Assembly: GCF_900103445.1 (NCBI RefSeq) | Contig: NZ_FNHS01000019.1 | Span: 33,991-97,990 of the forward strand | Origin: Methylobacterium phyllostachyos | GTDB lineage: Bacteria > Pseudomonadota > Alphaproteobacteria > Rhizobiales > Beijerinckiaceae | Direction: 5' to 3' | DNA: 64,000 nt | Shown: positions 44,561 through 51,439 of the stretch, piece by piece | Layout of the letters: each line of letters begins with the position of its first letter | How positions within the stretch are numbered: position 1 is the stretch's first letter | The notes under the pieces: generated by a model | Database searches by the model: none | Seen by the model: the letters and a program-made list of their open reading frames with translations, nothing else | Told to the model about the DNA's origin: nothing | Made by a program: the position numbers and the translations under genes

Positions 44561-44611
44561 AGCGCAAACCTTCGGCTTCCGCAGAGGGTCGAGTTCGGGT
44601 GTGGCGGCAAC

Positions 44612-44645
44612 GTCCGCTTGATTGCTTTGCCGCTCTGAAGCGGAC
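44612..44645. repeat. Inverted repeat with GTCCGCTT arms
   Basis: Arms GTCCGCTT (44612-44619) and AAGCGGAC (44638-44645) are perfect over 8 bases around an 18-base loop. The same core forms the 12-bp palindrome at 2566-2600. The element is 50 bases after the DUF6894 stop and before the UmuC fragment. Confidence 0.55.
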
Positions 44646-44695
44646 CAGCGGATTCCGACCCTCGGCGGACCAACTGACGCTGGATGGCGCAGCCC

Positions 44696-44887
44696 TTACG
44701 CCTGCGCCACCGGCAGTTCCCGCACCTGGATCGTATGCCGCGGCATGCGGGTCTCGAACATCGTGTTCCAGTCCCGCCGGCTCATCAGCCACGCCCGCGC
44801 CGGCACCACCGCGCCCCGGCCCCAGCGCGCATTGCACGCGCCCATCGCCGCCATCCGCGATGCCCCCGAAGCTTGCACCAGCGCCAC
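44696..44887 (-). pseudogene. UmuC C-terminal fragment (DUF4113-like)
   Basis: A 63-codon minus-strand frame ends in a stretch resembling the C-terminal DUF4113 tail of UmuC, the catalytic subunit of translesion polymerase V: MGACNARWGRGAVVPARAW followed by MFETRMPRHTIQVRELPVA. In complete proteins this tail follows a ~370-residue polymerase core, of which nothing remains here. The fragment lies in the candidate island and is probably a remnant of a mobile-element umuDC. Similarity judged by eye only. Confidence 0.5.
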
Positions 44888-45045
44888 GGCGCGCCCTGCC
44901 AGGTTGCATGAGTTCGAAATAACAACTTTAAGGAGAAATCAATAATTCAACTACAGGCTGTTGATATTGACGGCGCCTCAGATCGCCGGGGGCCGCCGAA
45001 CTCAAATCCGCGAACGAATTGCATATACTGATAGGGATCTCCGTG
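44888..45045. other. Probable promoter region of the adhesin gene
   Basis: With the UmuC fragment and the inverted repeat, this completes the 485-bp interval 44561-45045 that has no intact gene. Bases 44920-44965 are AT-rich and lie just upstream of the autotransporter gene. Confidence 0.35.
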
Positions 45046-46584
45046 ATGTCGGGCATCGACACCTTCAAGATCAGTAATAGGCGATGCGTCAGCCTCAAGT
45101 TACTCGTGGCCTACACCGGGTTTTTCGGGGTACTGACGGCGTCCCCGGCGCAAGCGCAGCTGCTTAGGGGTACACTTGATACAACCGGAGGCAGCATTCT
45201 CGGCACCGGCCTGTCGCTCAACACCACGGCGCCCGGCAGCGGCCTCGTTGGCAGTGGCCTGACCCTGGGTACGTCTGGAGCGGGTCTTCTTGGGAGCGGC
45301 CTCGGGATTGGCACCAGTTCACCCGGCAGTGGCGTGCTCGGGACCGGCCTGACCGTCGGTTCGACCGGGACAGGCGTTCTCGGCACTGGCGTGCTCGTCG
45401 GCACGACAGGACCCGGCGACGGTCTGCTCGGGACGGGACTCACGCTCGGGACGACCCGTGCGGGCGGCACAGACGGTGGCCAGGGCGGAACGGGCGGTGG
45501 GCAGGGCGGAACGGGCGGCGGCCAGAACGGCACGGGTGGTGGAACGGCCGGGGGCACGGGCGGCGGAACGGCCGGCGGCACAAGCAGCGGCCAGGGCGGC
45601 ACGAGCAGCGGCCAGGGCGTGTATATCGTCACGGGCACGCCCACTCAGTCCGGGGGCCAGCTCGTCGTCACCGATCTTCGGCTCTCGTCCTTCCCGGAGA
45701 TGGCGGGCGTCGCGACCAACAACACGAGCCGCTTGGACGGTCCGAGCGCGCTCGGGGACGATGCACTGGCTGTCGGCTACGGCGCGAGCGCGTCGGGTCC
45801 CGCGTCGACGGCTGCGGGCACCGGGGCCCGCGCGGCGCAGAGCGGTAGCGTCGCCCTCGGCTACGCGGCCAGCGCGCTGGGCATCGGCAGCACGGCGGTG
45901 GGCACGGCGTCGGGGGCGATCGGCGACGGAAGTACCGCGCTGGGCTTCGCTGCCGGTGCGGCCGGGTCCGGATCCACGGCGATCGGCGCGACCGCCTCGG
46001 CGGGTGGGGACAACAGCGTCGCCCTGGGCAGCGGTGCGCGTGCCGATCAGGCCAACGCGGTCGCCATTGGTGCCAACGCCCAGACGAAGCGGGCCAACCA
46101 AGTCGCGATCGGCACCTCTGGCAGCACCTATACGCTGGCCGGTATCGCCTCGCAGGCGAGCGCGGCAGCTCAGAGCGGCCCGACGAACTTCGTGACGACA
46201 GACGCCAACGGCAATCTCGCGGCGTCAGCGTACGGACCATCGAGCATTGCAGGCTTGAGCGGCCGGCTCGACACAGTCCAGTCCCAGGTGAACGCCCTGG
46301 AGGCCAAGACCGACACGATGCAGCGCTATGCTGTCCAGACCCGCAAGGAGGCTCGGCAGGGCGTCGCGATGGCGATTGCCATGGCCACGGCCCCGATGCC
46401 CTCCGCGCCAGGTAAGACCACCTGGGCCACGAACGGGGCAACCTATCGCGGTGAATGGGCCGGTGGCGTGGCGGTGGCGCATCGGCTGCCCACCTGCTGT
46501 GTGCCGATCGCGATCACGGCTGGTGTCGCCTATAGCGGTAACAATGCGCTCGGTGCCCGTGCGGGCTTGGCCGGCGAGTTCTGA
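45046..46584 (+). CDS. Trimeric autotransporter adhesin (YadA-like)
   Basis: A 512-residue surface protein. Signal peptide about residues 1-37 (LVAYTGFFGVLTASPAQAQ). Residues 40-138 are tandem repeats on a theme LGTGLTLGTTGPGSG. Residues 139-190 are a Gly/Thr/Gln-rich tract (GGQGGTGGGQ repeats). Residues ~232-357 are YadA head repeats (SVALGYAASALGIGSTAVG type). After a neck and short coiled coil (GRLDTVQSQVNALEAKTDTM) comes the C-terminal membrane-anchor barrel, residues ~437-512, ending in Phe as expected. The protein should form a trimer anchored in the outer membrane and mediate adhesion. Two adjacent Cys in the anchor (PTCCVP) are odd. ATG at 45046 is supported by AGGGA upstream. Confidence 0.88.
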   Translation: MSGIDTFKISNRRCVSLKLLVAYTGFFGVLTASPAQAQLLRGTLDTTGGSILGTGLSLNTTAPGSGLVGSGLTLGTSGAGLLGSGLGIGTSSPGSGVLGTGLTVGSTGTGVLGTGVLVGTTGPGDGLLGTGLTLGTTRAGGTDGGQGGTGGGQGGTGGGQNGTGGGTAGGTGGGTAGGTSSGQGGTSSGQGVYIVTGTPTQSGGQLVVTDLRLSSFPEMAGVATNNTSRLDGPSALGDDALAVGYGASASGPASTAAGTGARAAQSGSVALGYAASALGIGSTAVGTASGAIGDGSTALGFAAGAAGSGSTAIGATASAGGDNSVALGSGARADQANAVAIGANAQTKRANQVAIGTSGSTYTLAGIASQASAAAQSGPTNFVTTDANGNLAASAYGPSSIAGLSGRLDTVQSQVNALEAKTDTMQRYAVQTRKEARQGVAMAIAMATAPMPSAPGKTTWATNGATYRGEWAGGVAVAHRLPTCCVPIAITAGVAYSGNNALGARAGLAGEF

Positions 46585-46668
46585 AGCGGCCGGCATCAGA
46601 CGCGGCGGCGCCGCATATGCTCACGATAGGGATAGCTCTTTGCGGGGCCACACATATCGACCGCTCGG

Positions 46669-46697
46669 CCCCGCCCCGATCTGCTCACGGGGCGGGG
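46669..46697. terminator. Perfect 10-bp GC hairpin after the adhesin gene
   Basis: Arms CCCCGCCCCG (46669-46678) and CGGGGCGGGG (46688-46697) flank a 9-base loop, 85 bases after the adhesin stop. There is no T-run after it, so it is a possible transcript-end structure rather than a textbook intrinsic terminator. Confidence 0.5.
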
Positions 46698-46731
46698 GAG
46701 CGTCCGATCTCACCAGCGTGTGAGCCGAGCC
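46698..46731. repeat. Direct repeat copy 1 (34 bp)
   Basis: 31 of 34 bases match 47154-47187 in the same orientation. It directly follows the GC hairpin. Confidence 0.6.
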
Positions 46732-46771
46732 GATACGCAACGCGGCTCGGTCGCAGGATGGCGGGCGGCGG

Positions 46772-47014
46772 TTACCGTCGCGTGCTGGCGTCTGCACCGT
46801 CACCGTTCCAGACCGGGATCGTGGGCTGAAGCGGCGCAACCGGCGTGCTCGCGATTAGCAACGCGATCATCGCCGCGTGTGAGCTCAGCATGATGGCTGG
46901 CGGCTCGCCGGTGATGGTCCGCCAAGCTGCGACGAAGGCTTCGACGGGCATCGCGGCCAGCGTTTCTTTCGACGGGATGGAAGAATCCTCAGTGCCAGGC
47001 GCGGGCGTGTCCAT
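46772..47014 (-). CDS. Small conserved-looking hypothetical protein
   Basis: An 80-residue product from the ATG at 47014 with balanced composition and a core MPVEAFVAAWRTITGEPPAIMLSSHAAM that resembles small hypothetical proteins of Methylobacterium (from memory, not checked). No signal peptide or membrane helix of clear quality. Flanked by the two copies of a 34-bp direct repeat. Function unknown. Confidence 0.55.
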   Translation of the reverse strand: MDTPAPGTEDSSIPSKETLAAMPVEAFVAAWRTITGEPPAIMLSSHAAMIALLIASTPVAPLQPTIPVWNGDGADASTRR

Positions 47015-47093
47015 GCATCTCCGGCGAGCTCAGACTGATGTCCGCCGGTACGCTTGCCCAAGAAGATGAATCGGGCGTTCCGGTGGGCGGACG

Positions 47094-47135
47094 AAAAAGC
47101 CCGCCGCGGCGAACCGAGCGGGCTTCCCCAGATCT
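47094..47135 (-). terminator. Hairpin with T-run on the minus strand; repeat copy 1
   Basis: Stem AAGCCCGC (47097-47104) / GCGGGCTT (47118-47125), followed on the minus strand by TTTTTC. A related sequence, largely the same loop and 3' flank (CTTCCCCAGATC), recurs at 47425-47466. Confidence 0.5.
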
Positions 47136-47153
47136 CGATCTCGATGGACGAGA

Positions 47154-47187
47154 GAGCGTCCGATCCCACCAGCGCGTGAGCCGCGCC
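47154..47187. repeat. Direct repeat copy 2 (34 bp)
   Basis: Matches 46698-46731 at 31 of 34 bases, same orientation, 456 bases away. Both copies lie near strong hairpins. Confidence 0.6.
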
Positions 47188-47251
47188 TGTGGCAGATGGA
47201 CCGCCGGCGGCCGCCATGGGATCGGTTCACCCGCTGGCGCCTTGTCCTCCT

Positions 47252-47407
47252 ATGAATCGCTTTGCACTCGTCGGCATCTTCGCAGCCCTGTTCGCCGGGA
47301 TCCTGGCCATCGGAGGCACGTGGTCATACGTCACGAGCATCAGCCCAGCCGTCGGACCGGACACGAGCTCGACCCCCAATCCCACGGCGCAGAGGAAGCA
47401 GCCGTAG
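47252..47407 (+). CDS. Possible small exported or membrane peptide
   Basis: A 51-residue open frame starting MNRFALVGIFAALFAGILAIGG, one hydrophobic segment with a basic lead, followed by a polar Pro/Thr-rich tail. It looks like a small membrane-anchored peptide of the kind common in the group. No clear ribosome site and no family recognised. Confidence 0.4.
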   Translation: MNRFALVGIFAALFAGILAIGGTWSYVTSISPAVGPDTSSTPNPTAQRKQP

Positions 47408-47424
47408 GTTGGCTGAAGAAACAG

Positions 47425-47466
47425 AAGAAAGCTCGCCCCGGCGAACCGGGCAGGCTTCCCCAGATC
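47425..47466. repeat. Second copy of the hairpin repeat of 47094-47135
   Basis: Shares GGCGAACCG in the loop and GGCTTCCCCAGATC on the 3' side with the first copy. Several stem bases differ, so the stem here is imperfect. It directly follows the small open frame ending at 47407. Confidence 0.5.
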
Positions 47467-47529
47467 CGGAATTGAAGGGGCGATAGTCCTGGATCCGCCG
47501 ACAGGGTGCCAGCGGTGGGATGACGAAAA

Positions 47530-47557
47530 AGCCCCGCGCGGCTGAGCCGGCGGGGCT
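47530..47557 (-). terminator. Intrinsic terminator for the minus-strand small gene
   Basis: Stem AGCCCCGC (47530-47537) / GCGGGGCT (47550-47557), followed on the minus strand by a run of five T (47526-47530 as A on the plus strand). It lies about 85 bases beyond the stop of the gene at 47643-47855. Confidence 0.6.
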
Positions 47558-47642
47558 GAAGGAGTCCTTGAGAGGAAGCGGCAACCCTACGGCGGCATTG
47601 CTTGGTATACCAGCGCGTCGGACGCATGGCAGAGCTTCCGGA

Positions 47643-47855
47643 TCACGGGATGGGGATGTCCAGCGCGGTGGGGCCAAATCTGGTTCGTTCCAAGCATGTC
47701 GGGGCGTTGTCGGTGTAGGCGCCGGTGCGCAAGTCGTAGGATGGGGTACCGGCCACGAGCAGGCGCACGTCGAGCGCGCCCTCGGGGCAGCTCTGGCTGC
47801 CCTGCTTCAGTGAGATGGCGATCAGGACGCTGTAGCAGAGGCCGGCGAGCCGCAT
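47643..47855 (-). CDS. Small hypothetical protein, possibly exported
   Basis: A 70-residue product from the ATG at 47855 beginning MRLAGLCYSVLIAISLKQGSQSC, a short hydrophobic lead that could be a weak signal peptide, followed by a body with two more Cys (SQSCPEGALDVRLL, DNAPTCLERTRFG). The composition is protein-like and a terminator follows on the same strand. No family recognised. Confidence 0.5.
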   Translation of the reverse strand: MRLAGLCYSVLIAISLKQGSQSCPEGALDVRLLVAGTPSYDLRTGAYTDNAPTCLERTRFGPTALDIPIP

Positions 47856-47893
47856 GGCGTCTGTCCAGTACGGCAGCTTGAGCAGGGCGGAGG

Positions 47894-48076
47894 ATCACGG
47901 AGGACCTGCACGTTCCCGATCTCCGGGGCACGGCGGTGACGATGCTGGCCGAGGCCGGCTGCACCCTCCCGGAAATCCCGGATCGCTATCTCGCCCCCAC
48001 GCGCAGCCTCGCCGACTCGGCGATCGCGAAGCTCGACGATCACCGCCGAAATCGGGTCGATCTACAAACGGAGTAA
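47894..48076 (+). pseudogene. Tyrosine recombinase (integrase) C-terminal remnant
   Basis: A 60-codon frame ending at TAA 48076 matches the end of phage-type tyrosine recombinases: LHVPDLRGTAVTMLAEAGCTLPEI corresponds to the HDLRGT box with the catalytic Arg kept and the His changed to Pro, and SLADSAIAKLDDHRR corresponds to the final helix. The segment that normally holds the GH and the nucleophilic Tyr between them is deleted, and no N-terminal part remains. It ends 40 bases from the 3' end of tRNA-Pro, the usual place for an island integrase. Inactive. Confidence 0.7.
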
Positions 48077-48116
48077 GGTGCAGTTCCGGGAAAAACCGCT
48101 AAGCCATTCAGAATAA

Positions 48117-48193
48117 TGGTCGGAGTGGCCGGACTTGAACCGACGACCCCCTGTCCCCCAGACAGGTGCGCTACCGGGCTGCGCTACACTCCG
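48117..48193 (-). tRNA. tRNA-Pro (anticodon GGG)
   Basis: A 77-base gene including encoded CCA. The acceptor stem CGGAGTG pairs with CACTCCG, the D arm has AGCCCGGTAGCGC, the anticodon stem CCTGT/ACAGG encloses loop CTGGGGG giving anticodon GGG, and the T arm has GGTTCAAGTCC. All stems pair. Its 3' part is duplicated in degenerate form at 40712-40757. Confidence 0.95.
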
Positions 48194-48323
48194 ACGCCAC
48201 ATGGGCCCGGCGCTCTTAGCCGTCGCGCAGCGCCTGTGCAAGCCCTTCGCGTCGTCCAGGCGCTGGCGCTCGCCGCCCGCGGCGGTTACGGGAAGCCGCC
48301 GCGCCCGATTTTGCCGAAGGATC

Positions 48324-49607
48324 ATGACCGACCGACCGATCGCCTTCGATCTCACCCGCCTTGTCACGCGCCTCCGCCATGCGAGCCCGTCCGGAATCGA
48401 TCGCGTCGATCTCGCCTACGCCCGCGCGTTCCTGGGCGGCGCCCGGGAGGGCGTCGGTCTCGTCTCCACGGCATTCGGACCGCGGGTGCTCGATCGCGAT
48501 CACGCACGCGCAATCGTCGAGGCGGTGGCAGCCGGCTGGGTCGAGGACCGGGAGGCGCTCGCCGACCCGATCTATCGCGGGCTGGCCGCCCGCTGCGGTG
48601 CTCCCACACCCGCGCCCGCCCCGGATATCGAGCCCACCCGCACCGGCACAGCCGCGCGCCGGCGGATCCAGCTTGCGACGGCGGCCGACATCACCCTGCG
48701 CGGCCGCCCGATCAAGACTCTGCCCCAAGACACGCTCTACCTTCACACGTCGCACCTGCGTCTCGACGTTCCAGGGCGCTTCGACTGGCTCTATACCCGT
48801 CGGGACGTGCGCGCCGCGTTCTTCGTCCACGACCTGATTCCGATCACGCACCCCGAATACGGCCGCGCGGGCGAGGCCGAGCGGCACCGGGCACGTTTGT
48901 GCACGATCGGCCGGCACGCCGCCGCGATCTTGGTGAACTCGGCGGATACCGGGCAACGCACCCTCGATCATCTGGCTGCGGAGGGCTTCGGCCGGCCGCC
49001 AGTGGCCGTGGGCCATCTCGGCGTCGAGGAGGCCTTCGGGCGCGCGGGGCCGCGCTTTGAACCCGACCGGCCGACCTTCTTGGTCTGCGGCACGATCGAA
49101 TCGCGTAAGAATCACCTGCTCCTGTTTCAGGTCTGGCGGGCGCTGGCCGAGCGGCACGGCGCCGCTACACCCCGGCTGATCGTGGTCGGGCGCCGCGGCT
49201 GGGAAGCCGAGAGCGCCATCGACATGCTGGAGCGGTGCCCCGGCGTGCAAGCCCATGTCATCGAGGCCACCGGGCTCTCCACCCACGGCCTCGCCGCGCT
49301 GATGCGCAGCTGTACGGCGCTGCTGATGCCGTCGTTCACGGAGGGTTACGGAATCCCGCTCGTGGAGGCGGCCGCCTCCGGGCTTCCCGTGGTCGCCTCC
49401 GACATTCCCGTCCATCGGGAGATCGCCGACCGCTTCGCGATTCTCCGCGACCCCCTCGACGGTCCGGGATGGATCGACACGATCGAGGCGCTGGCACGCC
49501 CGGCATCGCCGCTGCGGCATGATCTCGCCCACCGTCTCGAAGGATATGTGCCGCCGAGCTGGAGCAACCATTTCGAGGCCGTGGGCCGAACCCTCGCGGC
49601 ACTCTGA
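48324..49607 (+). CDS. Glycosyltransferase family 4
   Basis: A 427-residue GT-B enzyme. The N-terminus MTDRPIAFDLTRLVTRLRHASPSGIDRVDLAY is of the PSGI(D/A)RV type seen in mannosyltransferase-like GT4 proteins and in the gene at 22300-23436. The donor domain has FLVCGTIESRKNHLLLFQVW and the EX7E-type FTEGYGIPLVEAAASGLPVVASD. It stands alone beside tRNA-Pro, outside the exopolysaccharide operon. ATG at 48324 chosen because upstream sequence is the tRNA gene. Specificity unknown. Confidence 0.9.
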   Translation: MTDRPIAFDLTRLVTRLRHASPSGIDRVDLAYARAFLGGAREGVGLVSTAFGPRVLDRDHARAIVEAVAAGWVEDREALADPIYRGLAARCGAPTPAPAPDIEPTRTGTAARRRIQLATAADITLRGRPIKTLPQDTLYLHTSHLRLDVPGRFDWLYTRRDVRAAFFVHDLIPITHPEYGRAGEAERHRARLCTIGRHAAAILVNSADTGQRTLDHLAAEGFGRPPVAVGHLGVEEAFGRAGPRFEPDRPTFLVCGTIESRKNHLLLFQVWRALAERHGAATPRLIVVGRRGWEAESAIDMLERCPGVQAHVIEATGLSTHGLAALMRSCTALLMPSFTEGYGIPLVEAAASGLPVVASDIPVHREIADRFAILRDPLDGPGWIDTIEALARPASPLRHDLAHRLEGYVPPSWSNHFEAVGRTLAAL

Positions 49608-49721
49608 GTGCAACATCCGCGAACGTTCGACGCTTCGAGTTGCGCCGCTCCGGCCTGACGAATATGAAAAAGCGTCAGTCGGCTAGGCTGATGAATCCCG
49701 GGCGGAACGGAGATCCTGCCG

Positions 49722-50042
49722 ATGCAGGTTGTCGACCTCGATCGCGATACGATCAAACGCGGGCTCGCCGAAGGCTCGTTGTTGGTGATCGATGTCCGTG
49801 AACCGCACGAATACAGCGCCGGACACATTCCCGGATCCGTCTCACACCCATTGTCCAGCTTCGACCCGCAGGCCGTCGCGGCCCTGGTGGCGGACGACGG
49901 GCGCCAGCCCGTCTTCTCCTGCGCCTCCGGCGTCCGGTCGGTTCACGCGCTGATGGCCGCACAGCAGGCCGGCCTGGACATCACCCGCCACTACAAGGGC
50001 GGCTTCAAGGATTGGTACGGCGCGGGCGAGACCATCGCGTAA
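49722..50042 (+). CDS. Rhodanese-like domain protein
   Basis: A 106-residue single-domain rhodanese: VIDVREPHEYSAGHIPGSVSHPLS near the N-terminus and the active-site loop FSCASGVRS with the catalytic Cys, then HYKGGFKDWY. Such proteins carry persulphide sulphur to acceptors such as cyanide or thiols; the physiological partner is unknown. No signal peptide, so cytoplasmic. A monocistronic setting between a glycosyltransferase and an RND pump gives no extra hint. Confidence 0.92.
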   Translation: MQVVDLDRDTIKRGLAEGSLLVIDVREPHEYSAGHIPGSVSHPLSSFDPQAVAALVADDGRQPVFSCASGVRSVHALMAAQQAGLDITRHYKGGFKDWYGAGETIA

Positions 50043-50186
50043 CCCGCCGGATCCATCCGGCGCGCCGCGCCGCCATGTGCGCCCGCGCACAAGCAACATC
50101 GTTGCGTGCGGGTTACGGCGCATCTGCGGCGGAACTATCGTCAAGCTCGGTGCGACCGTTGGTCGGCCCATAGACAGCAGGACCCG

Positions 50187-51332
50187 ATGCGCAGCCGGCT
50201 TCTCAGCCTTCTCACCGTCCTCTCGGGATTGGCCGTCGGCCTCCCGGCGGTCACGCCCGCGCGCGCCCAGGCGCCCGGTGGCCCGCCGCCGAAGGTGACC
50301 GTGGCGAAACCCGTCGTTCGCGAGATCGTCGAGCAGGACCAGTATACCGGCCGTTTCGATCCAATCGAGTACGTCGAAGTCCGCGCCCGGGTTACCGGAT
50401 ACCTGGAGAAGATCAACTTCATCGACGGTCAGACGGTGAAGAAGGGCGACGTCCTGTTCGTCATCGACCGCCGGCCCTACAAGGCGGCCCTCGAACAGGC
50501 CCAGGCGGCCCTTGCTTCCGCCAAGGCGCGCCAGTCCTTCTCGCAAACGGATCTGGAGCGCGCGCAGACCCTGTCCCGGAGCGGCAACATCTCAGAGCAG
50601 GTCACCGACCAGCGGCGCCAGGCCTCGCAGACCGCCCAAGCCGACGTGGACAGCGCCCAGGCTGCGCTCAACAACGCGCAGCTGAACTACGATTTCAGCG
50701 AGGTGAAGGCGCCGATCAACGGTCGGATCAGCCGGCGGCTGGTCACCGAAGGCAACATCGTCAGCGCCGACCAGACCCTTCTGACCACGATCGTGTCGCT
50801 CGATCCGATCTATTTCAGCTTCACGGTCGATGAGAAGTCGTTTCTAAAATATCAGAACAGCCTTGGCATCGGCATGGGGCAGACCCAGCAGGGCAAGGGC
50901 GTGCCGATCCTGATTGCACTCTCGGGCGAGGCCAAGCCGACCCGCAAGGGTACGCTGGACTTCGTCGATAACCGCGTCGACAATGCCACCGGCACGATCC
51001 TGCTGCGCGCCACGGTGCAGAACACGGATCTGTTCATCAAGCCGGGCTTGTTCGGCATCGTCTCGATGCCGGCGACCAAGCCGTTCCAGGGCGTGATGAT
51101 CCCCGACGAGGCGGTCGCGGCCAACCAGGACAAGCGGATCGTCTATCTGCTCGGTCCCGACAACGTCATCCAGCAGAAGGACGTGCAGCTGGGCCCGAAG
51201 GTCGACGGCTACCGGGTGATCCAGTCGGGTCTGAAGGGCGACGAGTTGATCGTGGTCAACGGCACCTCGCGGGTGCGGCCGGGGGCGAAGGTGACGCCCG
51301 ACACGATCGAGCTGCCCCCGAGCAAGACGTGA
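50187..51332 (+). CDS. RND efflux periplasmic adaptor (membrane fusion protein)
   Basis: A 381-residue adaptor with signal peptide (LLSLLTVLSGLAVGLPAVTPARAQ), a split lipoyl domain (TGYLEKINFIDGQTVKKGDVLFVID, later LNYDFSEVKAPINGRISRRLVTEG), an alpha-helical hairpin between, and beta-barrel/membrane-proximal domains. It links the inner-membrane RND pump encoded next to an outer-membrane TolC-type channel, which is not in the window. ATG at 50187. The permease starts 107 bp downstream on the same strand, so one transcript is likely. No adjacent TetR-type repressor is present. Confidence 0.95.
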   Translation: MRSRLLSLLTVLSGLAVGLPAVTPARAQAPGGPPPKVTVAKPVVREIVEQDQYTGRFDPIEYVEVRARVTGYLEKINFIDGQTVKKGDVLFVIDRRPYKAALEQAQAALASAKARQSFSQTDLERAQTLSRSGNISEQVTDQRRQASQTAQADVDSAQAALNNAQLNYDFSEVKAPINGRISRRLVTEGNIVSADQTLLTTIVSLDPIYFSFTVDEKSFLKYQNSLGIGMGQTQQGKGVPILIALSGEAKPTRKGTLDFVDNRVDNATGTILLRATVQNTDLFIKPGLFGIVSMPATKPFQGVMIPDEAVAANQDKRIVYLLGPDNVIQQKDVQLGPKVDGYRVIQSGLKGDELIVVNGTSRVRPGAKVTPDTIELPPSKT

Positions 51333-51439
51333 GCCGGCTCGGCTCCCCACGACGGCCTTCGCGCGCGCCCAGCGGCGCGCCCCGCACCGACGACGCAGGG
51401 CCCCGACCGGGTGACCGGCGGGCCTCAGAGGTTTGACCG

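Larger units (their letters stand above)
40712..48193. mobile_element. Candidate decayed genomic island at tRNA-Pro(GGG)
   Basis: Bounded on the right by the intact tRNA-Pro with an integrase C-terminal remnant next to it, and on the left by a degenerate direct repeat of the tRNA 3' end. Content is accessory: small membrane and hypothetical proteins, a Crp/Fnr regulator, a DUF6894 protein, a UmuC fragment, a trimeric autotransporter, and several hairpin repeats. Coding density is lower than on either side. No complete integrase remains, so the island is presumably immobile. Confidence 0.6.

Noticed and set aside
45460..45625. Repeated GGC-rich DNA considered as a CRISPR-like array
   Set aside because: The repeats are in frame and encode the Gly/Thr-rich tract of the autotransporter; no spacers of constant length.
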